Source of the DNA: an uncultured Methanobrevibacter sp.
Lineage (GTDB): Archaea > Methanobacteriota > Methanobacteria > Methanobacteriales > Methanobacteriaceae
NCBI RefSeq assembly: GCF_900314695.1
Contig: NZ_OMWD01000002.1
Location: 1-64,000 of the forward strand
Reading direction: 5' to 3'
Length of the DNA: 64,000 nt
Shown here: positions 7,519 to 15,840 of the stretch, piece by piece
Layout of the letters: each line of letters starts with the position of its first letter
Numbering within the stretch: the stretch's first letter is position 1
Notes under the pieces: model-generated
Databases searched by the model: none
What the model was told of the DNA's origin: nothing
What the model saw: the letters and a program-made list of their open reading frames with translations, nothing else
Made by a program: the position numbers and the translations under genes

Positions 7519-7630
7519 TTGTCGATTATGTTCGATAATTTCCTTAAAATTAATGATATTGTCGATTGTATTCTATAATTATATCAATATTGATGATTTT
7601 GTAGATTATACTCGACAAAATTTATATATT
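7519..7630 (+). promoter_or_regulatory. Three 20-bp operator-like sites at exact 40-bp spacing, then TATA box
   Basis: Sites TTGTCGATTATGTTCGATAA (7519-7538), TTGTCGATTGTATTCTATAA (7559-7578) and TTGTAGATTATACTCGACAA (7599-7618) start exactly 40 bp apart. Each is an imperfect inverted repeat of TTGTCGA with TCGACAA. The TATA-like TTTATATATT at 7621-7630 follows at once and the ATPase ATG is at 7675. A dimeric regulator bound cooperatively on one DNA face would fit. Confidence 0.65.
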
Positions 7631-7674
7631 TTAAAATACAAACTATACATAAAAAAATCATTGGGGATAGCATT

Positions 7675-8883
7675 ATGATTAAAAGAGAATTATACTTAAA
7701 CAAAATTGTGAGATTAATAGATAAAGATCCTATTAAAATAATAACTGGTGTTAGAAGAAGTGGTAAAACTTATCTATTAAAAAGTATCTGTGAAGAACTT
7801 AAAAATAGAGGAATATCTGAGGAAAGCATATTTCTAATCTCTTTTGAATCAATGAAATACAATAAAATTGAAGATTTCAATCAACTTGATGAATGTATCA
7901 TCGAACTAACTGAAAATGTTAAAGGCAAAGTTTACCTTCTTTTTGATGAAATACAAAATGTTAAAAACTGGGAAAAAAGTATAAATGCATATAGGGTGGA
8001 CCTAGATTGCGATATCTACATTACTGGGTCCAACTCAGAACTGCTTTCCGGTGAAATGGCTACATTAATATCTGGAAGATACTATCAAATCAATATCTAT
8101 CCCTTTTCTTTTGAAGAATTCGTACAATACAAAAAAGAAATAGAAAAAATAGATGTAAGCGATTTGGATGATTTATTTAAGGAATATGTTGAATATGGGG
8201 GAATGCCACCCATACAACAAGTTGCAGCTGAAGATAAATACTCTTATTTGAGTGACATATACAATACAATACTTCTAAAAGACATTATTGCACGACATAA
8301 CATCAGAAACACCGATATGCTCAACAGAATTCTTAACTATGTGATAATGAATCTTGGAAAAAACTTCTCAGCAACTAACATAGTCAAATATATGAAACAT
8401 GAGAGGCGAAAGATATCAAAAGACACAATACTTGATTATCTTTTATACTCTAAGAATGCATGCTTTATACATCAGGCTCAGCGAATGGACATAAAAGGAA
8501 AAAAGGTACTAAAACACAATGAAAAATATTTCATAGTTGATCATGGATTCTACCAAGCAAAATATGGTGAAATAGAAAATATGGGTTCCATCCTTGAAAA
8601 CATAGTATACATGGAGCTACTCAGAAGAGGATATGATGTAAACATAGGAATAATTAATGAAAAAGAAATAGACTTTGTTTGCACAAAAGACAAAGAAAAA
8701 ATTCATATCCAAGTAACCTATCAATTAAAAAATGATGAAACAATTGAAAGGGAATTTTCAGGGCTTGCACAAATCAATGACAACTTTGACAAATATGTTT
8801 TAAGTATGGATAAACTGGATTTTTCAGGAAGCGGATTAAAACACAGAAACATTATCGATTTTTTAATATCTGATTATATATAA
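7675..8883 (+). CDS. AAA_14/DUF4143 ATPase
   Basis: A 402-aa ATPase of the widespread AAA_14 plus DUF4143 architecture. Walker A TGVRRSGKT lies at about residues 24-32, Walker B VYLLFDEIQNV near 85-95, and sensor-1/arginine region YITGSNSELLSGE near 115-127. The C-terminal restriction-endonuclease-like domain has EIDFVCTKD and IHIQVTYQL. Length is normal for the family. The cellular role of the family is not settled; members are patchily distributed and often near mobile or defence genes. ATG 7675 follows a weak GGGGATAG. The promoter carries three regularly spaced operator-like sites. Confidence 0.9.
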   Translation: MIKRELYLNKIVRLIDKDPIKIITGVRRSGKTYLLKSICEELKNRGISEESIFLISFESMKYNKIEDFNQLDECIIELTENVKGKVYLLFDEIQNVKNWEKSINAYRVDLDCDIYITGSNSELLSGEMATLISGRYYQINIYPFSFEEFVQYKKEIEKIDVSDLDDLFKEYVEYGGMPPIQQVAAEDKYSYLSDIYNTILLKDIIARHNIRNTDMLNRILNYVIMNLGKNFSATNIVKYMKHERRKISKDTILDYLLYSKNACFIHQAQRMDIKGKKVLKHNEKYFIVDHGFYQAKYGEIENMGSILENIVYMELLRRGYDVNIGIINEKEIDFVCTKDKEKIHIQVTYQLKNDETIEREFSGLAQINDNFDKYVLSMDKLDFSGSGLKHRNIIDFLISDYI

Positions 8884-8964
8884 AAAAGAAGGAAGGGTAA
8901 TGAATGAAGTTGTACTATTTGCAGTTTTAAAAGCTTTTTAATGGTGATGAGTCAAATATTATAA

Positions 8965-9012
8965 TGTAAAATCTAAAAGTACATTATATTTTGTATAGTA
9001 TACGGGCAAAAT
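8965..9012 (+). repeat. Module-boundary repeat, copy b
   Basis: TGTAAAATCTAAAAGT, then ACATTATATTTT and GTATAGTATACGGGCAAAAT. The sequence diverges right after AAAAT (GTTTTGG instead of CCTTTT). It separates the AAA ATPase module from the mtd-mrt module. Confidence 0.75.
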
Positions 9013-9034
9013 GTTTTGGATTATGCAGTAATTA

Positions 9035-9117
9035 TGTTGGCATTTCTCCAACATTAGTAATACTTTTTTATATTTTATTATGTTTTTAAGTAGTAATAAT
9101 TTTATAAAAAGTATTAC
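9035..9117. other. Two adjacent hairpins in a 650-bp intergenic region
   Basis: TGTTGG (9035-9040) pairs with CCAACA (9048-9053), and GTAATACTTTTT (9057-9068) pairs perfectly with AAAAAGTATTAC (9106-9117). They may be a terminator region or cruciforms. The rest of 8884-9535 is AT-rich with no recognisable gene. Confidence 0.35.
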
Positions 9118-9535
9118 AATTTAATTTTGATGTCGAAATTTTTATACTATTAAATAACTATTTTAGGTTCATTTCATAGTAAATAATTGCATTATCATCT
9201 TATTTTTATAATTTAACGCTATTAATTTTTGGTTATTTCCTATTTAATCATTAATTATACAATTTCATTATTTTTAAAAAGATATTACTTTATTTAAAAG
9301 GATAAACCTTGTTCTAGTAAATTTAATATATGTGGTCGTTATTTCTTTTAGAAAAATTTAAATGTTTTATAATGCTTATTTTTTGAATTAAACTTCAAAA
9401 ATCAAAGTTAATACTTTAATAACATTTATATGGTTATTACTCCTATGAATATTTAGATTAGTTAATTAGATGCTTAATTATGAAATTGTTATTAAATATT
9501 GGAGAGTTTATTAAGAACCACATTATTTTGATTGG

Positions 9536-9814
9536 GTGTCTGATTTTCATAATTCTAGATTGTTGGAGAGTATCATGGAAAGTTATATGCAAAAAATTGG
9601 ATTGATTAGAGATGACATAAATCCCATAAATATGGATTTAATAGGATTATTTGAAGAATTCAATAGTGAAAATGTTTCTCAAATAATATTTTATCATGCG
9701 TGTAATGTTCTAATGGATATGAGTTCTATAACTTGTGAATCAGTTCATATTTTGTCAAAGAGTGTGTATTCAAATTTAAATAGTGAACATATTCCTGATA
9801 CTCTCTTTAACTGA
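9536..9814 (+). CDS. Small hypothetical protein
   Basis: A 92-aa acidic, mostly helical protein starting at GTG 9536. No motif recognised; two or three Cys/His residues are scattered without a zinc pattern. There is no strong ribosome site. It lies alone 450 bp upstream of mtd. Coding is plausible from codon usage, but this could be a remnant. Confidence 0.4.
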   Translation: MSDFHNSRLLESIMESYMQKIGLIRDDINPINMDLIGLFEEFNSENVSQIIFYHACNVLMDMSSITCESVHILSKSVYSNLNSEHIPDTLFN

Positions 9815-9958
9815 TCTTGATGTTGACTTAATATTAATATAAACGATAAAATTGGGAACTTTTTCTAATAAAGGATTCCAATGATATGTAAGTAAGTTAT
9901 TTGAGTGGGAAAGATTCAGATTTTCCATTTACTAAAAAATTTAATTAAGAGTGGATTA

Positions 9959-10057
9959 ATGATGTTGATTAAAATTCCAAATAAATTGGAGGAATTTCAC
10001 AGGAATTTAACAAAACTTAATTCATTAGATTATGATCATCAAACAATAGCTAAATAG
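9959..10057 (+). CDS. Possible 32-aa peptide or gene remnant
   Basis: The frame ATG ATG TTG ATT AAA ATT encodes MMLIKIPNKLEEFHRNLTKL and a short acidic tail. A preceding AT-rich stretch offers only a weak ribosome site. It is followed after 18 bp by a clean hairpin terminator, which hints that something in this stretch is transcribed. Probably the end of a decayed gene. Confidence 0.25.
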   Translation: MMLIKIPNKLEEFHRNLTKLNSLDYDHQTIAK

Positions 10058-10075
10058 CAAGCCATATGAAGTTTA

Positions 10076-10125
10076 GAATAGTTATAATAAAATAACTATT
10101 CTCTCTTCTATTTATCTTTTTAAGA
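10076..10125 (+). terminator. Hairpin terminator upstream of mtd
   Basis: GAATAGTTA (10076-10084) and TAACTATTC (10093-10101) form a perfect 9-bp stem with an 8-nt loop, followed by a pyrimidine/T-rich tract (CTCTTCTATTTATCTTTTT). Confidence 0.55.
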
Positions 10126-10160
10126 TTAGAATACATGAGTTTTTTGTAGTCTACGAATTG

Positions 10161-10172
10161 AATTTATATATC
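10161..10172 (+). promoter_or_regulatory. TATA box for mtd-mrtBDGA
   Basis: AATTTATATATC at 10161-10172 is the best TATA-like element upstream of mtd. It implies a start near 10195 and a ~65-nt leader. The flanking GAATTGAATTTAT motif is repeated at about 10154 and 10192. Confidence 0.45.
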
Positions 10173-10260
10173 TAATTATTACTTAATTTAAGAATTGAAT
10201 TTATTTCAAGTTTATTTTTTTATTTAAATGAAAAAATAATGTAAAATAAAATGTGATACT

Positions 10261-11091
10261 ATGGTTGTAAAAATCGCAATAATTAAAAGTGGAAATATCG
10301 GTACATCACCGGTTATTGACCTATTGTTAGACGAAAGAGCAGACAGACCAAATATCGATGTAAGAACCTTTGGATCTGGAGCTAAAATGAATCCGGAACA
10401 AATAGAAGACGTTGTACCTAAAATAGATGCTTTCGAACCTGATTTCGCAATCTTCATTAGCCCAAACCCAGGAGCACCTGGACCAGCTAAAGCAAGAGAA
10501 CTCTTATCTGAAAAAGACATTCCTGCTATTATTGTTGGTGACGCACCTGGTAAAGGTAAAAAAGATGAAATGGATGAACAAGGTCTCGGTTACATCATTG
10601 TCATGTCCGACCCAATGATTGGTGCAAAAAGAGAATGGTTAGACCCAACTGAAATGGCTATCTTCAACTCTGACATCTTAAAAGTACTCGCAGAAACCGG
10701 AGCATTAAGATTAGTCCAGAAAACCATTGATGCTGTAATCGCTCAAGCTGATGCAGGTGAAGCAATCGAATTACCTAAACTCATTGTTACCGCTGAAAAA
10801 GCTGCAGAAGCTGGTGGATTTGCAAACCCATACGCAAAAGCAAAAGCTATCGCTGCATATGAAATGGCTGGATCCGTTGCTAACTTAGACATGAAAGGTT
10901 GTTTCATGACTAAAGGTTTTGAAAACTTCATCCCGTTAGTAGCTGCTGCTCATGAAATTGCTGCATGCGCTGCTAAATTAGCACAAGAAGCAAGAGAAAT
11001 CGAAAAAGCAAACGACACAGTTTTAAGAACCCCTCACATGAAAGAAGGAAACTCAGGTTGTAAAACAGATTTAATTAGTAAACCGCAATAA
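10261..11091 (+). CDS. mtd: F420-dependent methylenetetrahydromethanopterin dehydrogenase
   Basis: Mtd reversibly reduces methenyl- to methylene-tetrahydromethanopterin with reduced F420, a middle step of CO2 reduction to methane. The 276-aa length is exactly the family's, and the sequence reads as a standard Mtd from MVVKIAIIKSGNIGTSPVID to the C-terminal KEGNSGCKTD; the SPNPGAPGPAKARE segment is a family signature. Cytoplasmic. Codon choice is more C/G-ending than in neighbouring accessory genes, as expected for a highly expressed gene. The 36-bp gap to mrtB with no promoter suggests co-transcription with mrtBDGA. Start ATG 10261. Confidence 0.97.
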   Translation: MVVKIAIIKSGNIGTSPVIDLLLDERADRPNIDVRTFGSGAKMNPEQIEDVVPKIDAFEPDFAIFISPNPGAPGPAKARELLSEKDIPAIIVGDAPGKGKKDEMDEQGLGYIIVMSDPMIGAKREWLDPTEMAIFNSDILKVLAETGALRLVQKTIDAVIAQADAGEAIELPKLIVTAEKAAEAGGFANPYAKAKAIAAYEMAGSVANLDMKGCFMTKGFENFIPLVAAAHEIAACAAKLAQEAREIEKANDTVLRTPHMKEGNSGCKTDLISKPQ

Positions 11092-11127
11092 GGTTTCCTA
11101 TTTTCTTAAATTTTTTAGGAGGATAGT

Positions 11128-12459
11128 ATGAAAATATATGATGATATTCTGGATTTGTATGGTCCTGATGGAAAAATCCTTGAGGAATCCGTACCATTGG
11201 AATCCATTAGCCCACTTAAGAATTCTGCTATACAGGAAATGATTTATGACATTAAAAGGTCCTGTGCAGTCAATTTGGCAGGTATTGAAAATGGTTTAAA
11301 GAATGCGGCAATGGGTGGAAAAGCGACATATATTCCAGGAAGAGAATTGGATTATGAAATTGTTGAGAATGCAGATGTAATCGCTGATAAAATCAAGAAA
11401 ATTCTTCGTGTTAATGAGGATGATGATACAACTGTTGAACTAATCAACGATGGCCAACAATTGTTGGTTCAATTGCCTTTTGAACGTTTAAATGTTGCTG
11501 CAGATTATTCTGTTTCAACAATGCAGACTGGTGCTGCAACCATTCAGGCAATTATTGACAGCTTTGAAGTTAACATGTTCGATGCATCAACAATCAAAAC
11601 TGCAGTAATGGGAGCATATCCGAGAACTGTCGATCTTTCAGGTGCTAATATCAGTGCTCTTTTAGGGCCTCCTGTATTGTTGGAAGGATTGGGATATGGT
11701 TTAAGAAATGTCATGGCAAACCATGTAGTTGCCATTACCAATAAGCAAACTTTAAATGCAGCTGCATTGTCTTCAATCATGGAACAGACTGCAATGATTG
11801 AAACTGGTGATGCTTCTGGTGCATTTGAAAGAATGCATTTATTGACATTGGCGTATCAAGGTTTAAATGCAAATAATTTAGTGTTTGACATCGTTAAAGA
11901 AAATGGTAATGGAACTGTTGGAACAGTTATCCAATCATTGGTTGGAAGAGCGATTGAAGACAATGTTATCAGAGTTGCTAAAAAAATGCCATCAGGATAT
12001 AATATGTATGAGCCTGTGGATTGGGCATTATGGAATGCATATGCTGCTGCAGGATTGCTTGCTGCAGTCATTGTTAATGTAGGTGCTGCAAGAGCCGCTC
12101 AGGGCGTAGCTTCAACAGTATTGTATTATAATGACATGCTGGAATATGAGACAGGCCTTCCTGGTGTAGATTACGGTAGAACTGAGGGCGTAGGTGTAGG
12201 ATTTAGTTTCTTCTCCCATTCCATTTATGGTGGTGGGGGACCGGGTACATTCCACGGAAACCACGTAGTGACAAGACATGCAAAAGGAACTGCAATTCCT
12301 TGTGCATCAGCTGCAATGTGTCTGGATGCAGGAACTCAGATGTTTTCAGTTAAAAGAACATCTGCATTAATTGGAATTGTGTATGGTACTATTGATAACC
12401 TTAGAAACCCTATTCCAAATGTGGCCAAGGTTGCAGGAGAAATTAAAGATAAAATTTAA
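11128..12459 (+). CDS. mrtB: Methyl-coenzyme M reductase II, beta subunit
   Basis: Beta subunit of the nickel F430 enzyme that reduces methyl-CoM with coenzyme B to methane. 443 aa, normal length. Family stretches such as QGVASTVLYYNDMLEYETG, GVDYGRTEGVGVGFSFFSHS and YGGGGPGTFHGNH are present; the last two line the active-site channel. ATG 11128 follows AGGAGGATAGT. The gene order B-D-G-A without mcrC identifies the mrt (isoenzyme II) operon rather than mcrBDCGA. mrtD follows after 10 bp. Confidence 0.95.
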   Translation: MKIYDDILDLYGPDGKILEESVPLESISPLKNSAIQEMIYDIKRSCAVNLAGIENGLKNAAMGGKATYIPGRELDYEIVENADVIADKIKKILRVNEDDDTTVELINDGQQLLVQLPFERLNVAADYSVSTMQTGAATIQAIIDSFEVNMFDASTIKTAVMGAYPRTVDLSGANISALLGPPVLLEGLGYGLRNVMANHVVAITNKQTLNAAALSSIMEQTAMIETGDASGAFERMHLLTLAYQGLNANNLVFDIVKENGNGTVGTVIQSLVGRAIEDNVIRVAKKMPSGYNMYEPVDWALWNAYAAAGLLAAVIVNVGAARAAQGVASTVLYYNDMLEYETGLPGVDYGRTEGVGVGFSFFSHSIYGGGGPGTFHGNHVVTRHAKGTAIPCASAAMCLDAGTQMFSVKRTSALIGIVYGTIDNLRNPIPNVAKVAGEIKDKI

Positions 12460-12469
12460 GGTGTTTTTC

Positions 12470-12964
12470 ATGGATGAATCAAAACAAGTAAATGTAATTG
12501 ATATTAAGATTATTCCAAACAGATTTTTAAAGCCAGACACCTGTGAAAAAATTCTAAATGAGATTTATGAATTGGAAGGAAACATGAGAGTATTGATACA
12601 TGGCCCTTCTCTTCCCAAAAAAGTATTTTATGGTCCTGGCAAAGGCCATGAAGTAAATCATACAGACAGAAAAACAATTCAAGTTAAAGGAAATGATGTG
12701 GATTTAAGAGTCATGGTTGGAGATATTATCATCACGGCAGATATTTCCAAATTCAATGAGTTCATGGATAAATTGCAGGTTATTTTAGACGAAAACATGC
12801 CATGTGATGTTACAGTTTTGGTTGGAAGATTCACTCGAACTAAAAGCACAATTTCCGATTATTTAAAATATGGTGAAAGTTTTGAAAATCATATTGATAA
12901 ACGTTACATTGGTTTAGTTGATTCTAGTGCACGAAGTTCTGAAACGGTAAAAGTTATAAAATAA
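12470..12964 (+). CDS. mrtD: Methyl-coenzyme M reductase operon protein D
   Basis: 164 aa. McrD-family proteins are not part of the purified reductase and are thought to help assembly or activation, interacting with McrA and F430. The family core is visible: DIKIIPNRFLKPDTCEKIL near the N-terminus, HGPSLPK and the VGRFTRTKSTISDYLKYG block. ATG 12470 is preferred over the upstream frame because it follows the mrtB stop by 10 bp; a GTG at 12461 is an alternative. mrtG follows after 15 bp. Confidence 0.93.
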   Translation: MDESKQVNVIDIKIIPNRFLKPDTCEKILNEIYELEGNMRVLIHGPSLPKKVFYGPGKGHEVNHTDRKTIQVKGNDVDLRVMVGDIIITADISKFNEFMDKLQVILDENMPCDVTVLVGRFTRTKSTISDYLKYGESFENHIDKRYIGLVDSSARSSETVKVIK

Positions 12965-12979
12965 TTTTATGGTGAATTT

Positions 12980-13774
12980 ATGACATATGAAGCACAATTT
13001 GGCCCTGGTGAAACAAAAATTGCTGAAAACAGAAGAAAGCATATGGATCCAGAGCATAAATTTAAAAAGATAAGGGAAGTCTCTGATGAGGGTATCGTAA
13101 AGATATTGGGTCATAGAAATCCTGGTGAAAGTTATAAAACAGTTCATCCACCATTGGCTGAAATGGAAGATGATGGGGATATTATTAAAAGTATTGTAGA
13201 ACCTACTCCTGGTGCCGCAGAAGGTATTAGGGTCAGGTATATTCAATTTGCTGATTCAATGTACAATGCTCCGGCACAGCCTTATGATAGGGCAAGAACT
13301 TACATGTGGAGATACAGAGGGGTAGATACAGGTACATTGTCTGGAAGACAAGTAATAGAAATAAGAGAACAAGATTTAGAAAAAATTTCAAAAGAATTGA
13401 TAGAAACAGATATTTTTGACCCTGCCCGATCAGGTATGAGGGGAGCGACAGTACATGGGCACTCATTAAGATTGGATGAAAATGGGTTAATGTTTGATGG
13501 ACTTCAAAGATATGTCTTCAATGAAGATGATGGTCATGTTTACTATGCTAAAGATCAGGTCGGCCGTCCATTGGATGAGTTGGTAGATGTCGGTGTACCT
13601 TTGGATGAAGAATATCTAAAAGAAATCACAACCATTTACAGGGAAGATAATATTGGTATGAGACAAGATAAAGAAGCACTTGAGGTAGTTGAAAATATTC
13701 ATGAAGCACGTACCAAAGGTGGATATGGTTTAGGAGTATTTTCTAAAGACTTAAAAAAGAAATTAGGTGAATGA
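12980..13774 (+). CDS. mrtG: Methyl-coenzyme M reductase II, gamma subunit
   Basis: 264-aa gamma subunit of MCR II, completing the (alpha beta gamma)2 hexamer. Recognised from AQFGPGETKIAENRRKHMDP at the N-terminus, HRNPGESYKTVHPPLAEM, and the RDIFDP-like/PARSGMRGATVHGHSLRLDE block that contacts F430 and substrate. ATG 12980 follows GGTGA. The stop at 13772-13774 lies one base before the mrtA ATG, which suggests translational coupling. Confidence 0.95.
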   Translation: MTYEAQFGPGETKIAENRRKHMDPEHKFKKIREVSDEGIVKILGHRNPGESYKTVHPPLAEMEDDGDIIKSIVEPTPGAAEGIRVRYIQFADSMYNAPAQPYDRARTYMWRYRGVDTGTLSGRQVIEIREQDLEKISKELIETDIFDPARSGMRGATVHGHSLRLDENGLMFDGLQRYVFNEDDGHVYYAKDQVGRPLDELVDVGVPLDEEYLKEITTIYREDNIGMRQDKEALEVVENIHEARTKGGYGLGVFSKDLKKKLGE

Positions 13775-13775
13775 G

Positions 13776-15431
13776 ATGGCTTTGGAAGATAAAAAATTTT
13801 TAGAAGCTTTAAACAATAAGTTTAAAGGAGAAGACCAGGAAAGTGATCACACCAGTTTCTACTGCTTTGGTGGATGGAGGCAATCCGAAAGAAAAAGGGA
13901 ATTCAATGATACTGCTGAAAAGCTGGCTAAAGAAAGAAACATGCCTTTCTATAATCCTGACATTGGAGTGCCGTTAGGTCAAAGGCAATTGATGGCATAT
14001 AAAATCTCTGGTACTGAAGATTATGTTGAAGGGGATGATTTACACTTCTGTAACAATTCAGCTATCCAACAATTGGTGGATGACATTAAAAGAACCATTA
14101 TTGTGGGAATGGACACAGCACATTCAGTATTGCAGGAAAGATTGGGTGTTGAAGTAACTCCAGAAACAATCAATGAGTATATGGAAAACATTAACCATGC
14201 GCTTCCTGGAGGAGCAGTAGTTCAAGAGCATATGGTGGAAGTGCATCCGGGTCTTGTAGATGATTGTTATGCTAAAATCTTCACAGGTAATGATGATTTG
14301 GCTGATGAATTGGATAAAAGGGTGTTGATTGATATCAACAAGGAGTTTCCAGAAGACCAGGCTGAAATGCTTAAAAAATATGTTGGAAATAAAACATATC
14401 AAGTAAGTAAAGTTCCTACACTTGTCGTAAGGGCATGTGATGGTGGTACAGTTTCAAGATGGTCTGCTATGCAAATCGGTATGAGTTTCATTAATGCATA
14501 TAAATTATGTGCTGGGGAAGCAGCTATTGCGGACTTTTCATATGCTGCAAAACATGCTGACGTTATTGGTATGGCAGCATTCTTACCTGCAAGACGTGCA
14601 AGAGGCCCTAATGAACCTGGTGGTGTAGCATTTGGTACATTGGCAGATATTGTTCAAACTTCAAGAATTTCCGATGACCCCGCTGAGATAACATTGGAAG
14701 TAATTGCTGCGGGAGCTGCATTATACGACCAGGTATGGCTAGGTTCATATATGTCTGGAGGAGTAGGATTTACCCAATATGCTAGTGCAACATACACTGA
14801 TGATATTTTGGATGACTTTATCTATTATGGTATGGACTATGTAGAAGACAACTATGGAATGTGCCAAGCGGAGTTAAGTATGGATACAGTACGTGACATT
14901 TCTACTGAAGTAACACTTTATGGATTGGAACAATATGAATTGCCTACTCTTTTGGAAACACACTTTGGTGGTTCTCAAAGAGCTTCTGTGGTATCTGCAG
15001 CAGCAGGCTGTTCCGCAGCTTTCGCTACAGGAAATTCAAATGCTGGTGTTAATGGTTGGTATCTAAGTATGATTTTGCATAAGGAAGCTCATTCCAGACT
15101 TGGATTTTATGGTTATGACTTGCAGGATCAGGCTGGTGCGGCCAATTCTTTATCAGTTAGAAGTGATGAAGGTTTAATTCACGAATTAAGAGGACCTAAT
15201 TATCCAAACTATGCGATGAACGTAGGTCACCAACCAGAATATGCAGGAATTGCCCAAGCGCCTCATGCTGCAAGAGGGGATGCATTCTGTACAAATCCTC
15301 TAATTAAAATTGCTTTCGCAGATAATAATAATACATTCGATTTCAAACATGTGAGAAAAGAAATCGCTAGAGGAGCTTTAAGGGAATTCATGCCATCTGG
15401 TGAAAGAGATATTATTATCCCATCAAGATAA
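13776..15431 (+). CDS. mrtA: Methyl-coenzyme M reductase II, alpha subunit
   Basis: 551-aa catalytic alpha subunit. Hallmarks: ALYDQVWLGSYMSGGVGFTQ, HFGGSQRASVVSAAAGCSAA and LGFYGYDLQDQ. Residues modified in characterised MCRs can be located: methyl-His in KHADVIG, methyl-Arg in RARGPNEPGG, methyl-Gln in GGSQRAS, thioglycine Gly446 (445 without Met) in FYGYD and Asp451. The position of S-methylcysteine (Cys452 in M. marburgensis MCR I) is Ala453 here (QDQAGAAN). ATG 13776 overlaps the GGTGAATGAG ribosome site that contains the mrtG stop. Last gene of the operon, followed by T-tracts. The isoenzyme assignment (mrt, not mcr) rests on the missing mcrC. Confidence 0.96.
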   Translation: MALEDKKFLEALNNKFKGEDQESDHTSFYCFGGWRQSERKREFNDTAEKLAKERNMPFYNPDIGVPLGQRQLMAYKISGTEDYVEGDDLHFCNNSAIQQLVDDIKRTIIVGMDTAHSVLQERLGVEVTPETINEYMENINHALPGGAVVQEHMVEVHPGLVDDCYAKIFTGNDDLADELDKRVLIDINKEFPEDQAEMLKKYVGNKTYQVSKVPTLVVRACDGGTVSRWSAMQIGMSFINAYKLCAGEAAIADFSYAAKHADVIGMAAFLPARRARGPNEPGGVAFGTLADIVQTSRISDDPAEITLEVIAAGAALYDQVWLGSYMSGGVGFTQYASATYTDDILDDFIYYGMDYVEDNYGMCQAELSMDTVRDISTEVTLYGLEQYELPTLLETHFGGSQRASVVSAAAGCSAAFATGNSNAGVNGWYLSMILHKEAHSRLGFYGYDLQDQAGAANSLSVRSDEGLIHELRGPNYPNYAMNVGHQPEYAGIAQAPHAARGDAFCTNPLIKIAFADNNNTFDFKHVRKEIARGALREFMPSGERDIIIPSR

Positions 15432-15465
15432 TTTTATCTCTTTTTATTTTTTTATTATGTATTAT
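15432..15465 (+). terminator. T-tract terminator of the mrt operon
   Basis: Immediately after the mrtA stop: TTTTATCTC, then TTTTTATTTTTTTATTATG. Oligo-T termination of this kind is usual for archaeal genes. The following 15466-15669 is AT-rich and contains no gene I recognise. Confidence 0.5.
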
Positions 15466-15669
15466 TTTTATATTTTCTCATGTGGATGTTAAGGTTGAAA
15501 ACATATTATTTTGGAAGCTATTACATTTAATGAGAAAAATCGATTAATTAAATTAAAATTAAAAAATTACTTTTAATCTCTTTATTCTCTTTTTCAATTA
15601 TTGTAACAATATTAATTTGATTCAAAATCGGAAATAAATAAGTATATGATTTTGAGTTTAATATTATGA

Positions 15670-15719
15670 TGTATGAGCAAAAAGTACATTATATTTTGTA
15701 TAGTATACGGGCAAAATCC
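15670..15719 (+). repeat. Module-boundary repeat, copy c
   Basis: TGTATGAGCAAAAAGT, then ACATTATATTTT and GTATAGTATACGGGCAAAAT then CC. Similarity to copies a and e continues into TTTTAAATGATTT and fades after ~40 bp. It lies between the converging mrtA and phzF genes. Confidence 0.78.
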
Positions 15720-15840
15720 CTTTTAAATGATTTTTAGACTTTATATTATTTGTTAGAGTTAAATAATTGTTTTTTCTTATTTTTACATAATTTTATTTGA
15801 ATATTTATGCTCCTGCTCAAATTGGCAATGCCATTGTTTG

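Noticed and set aside
10261..15431. mcrBDCGA (isoenzyme I)
   Set aside because: No mcrC frame exists between mrtD and mrtG (15-bp gap).
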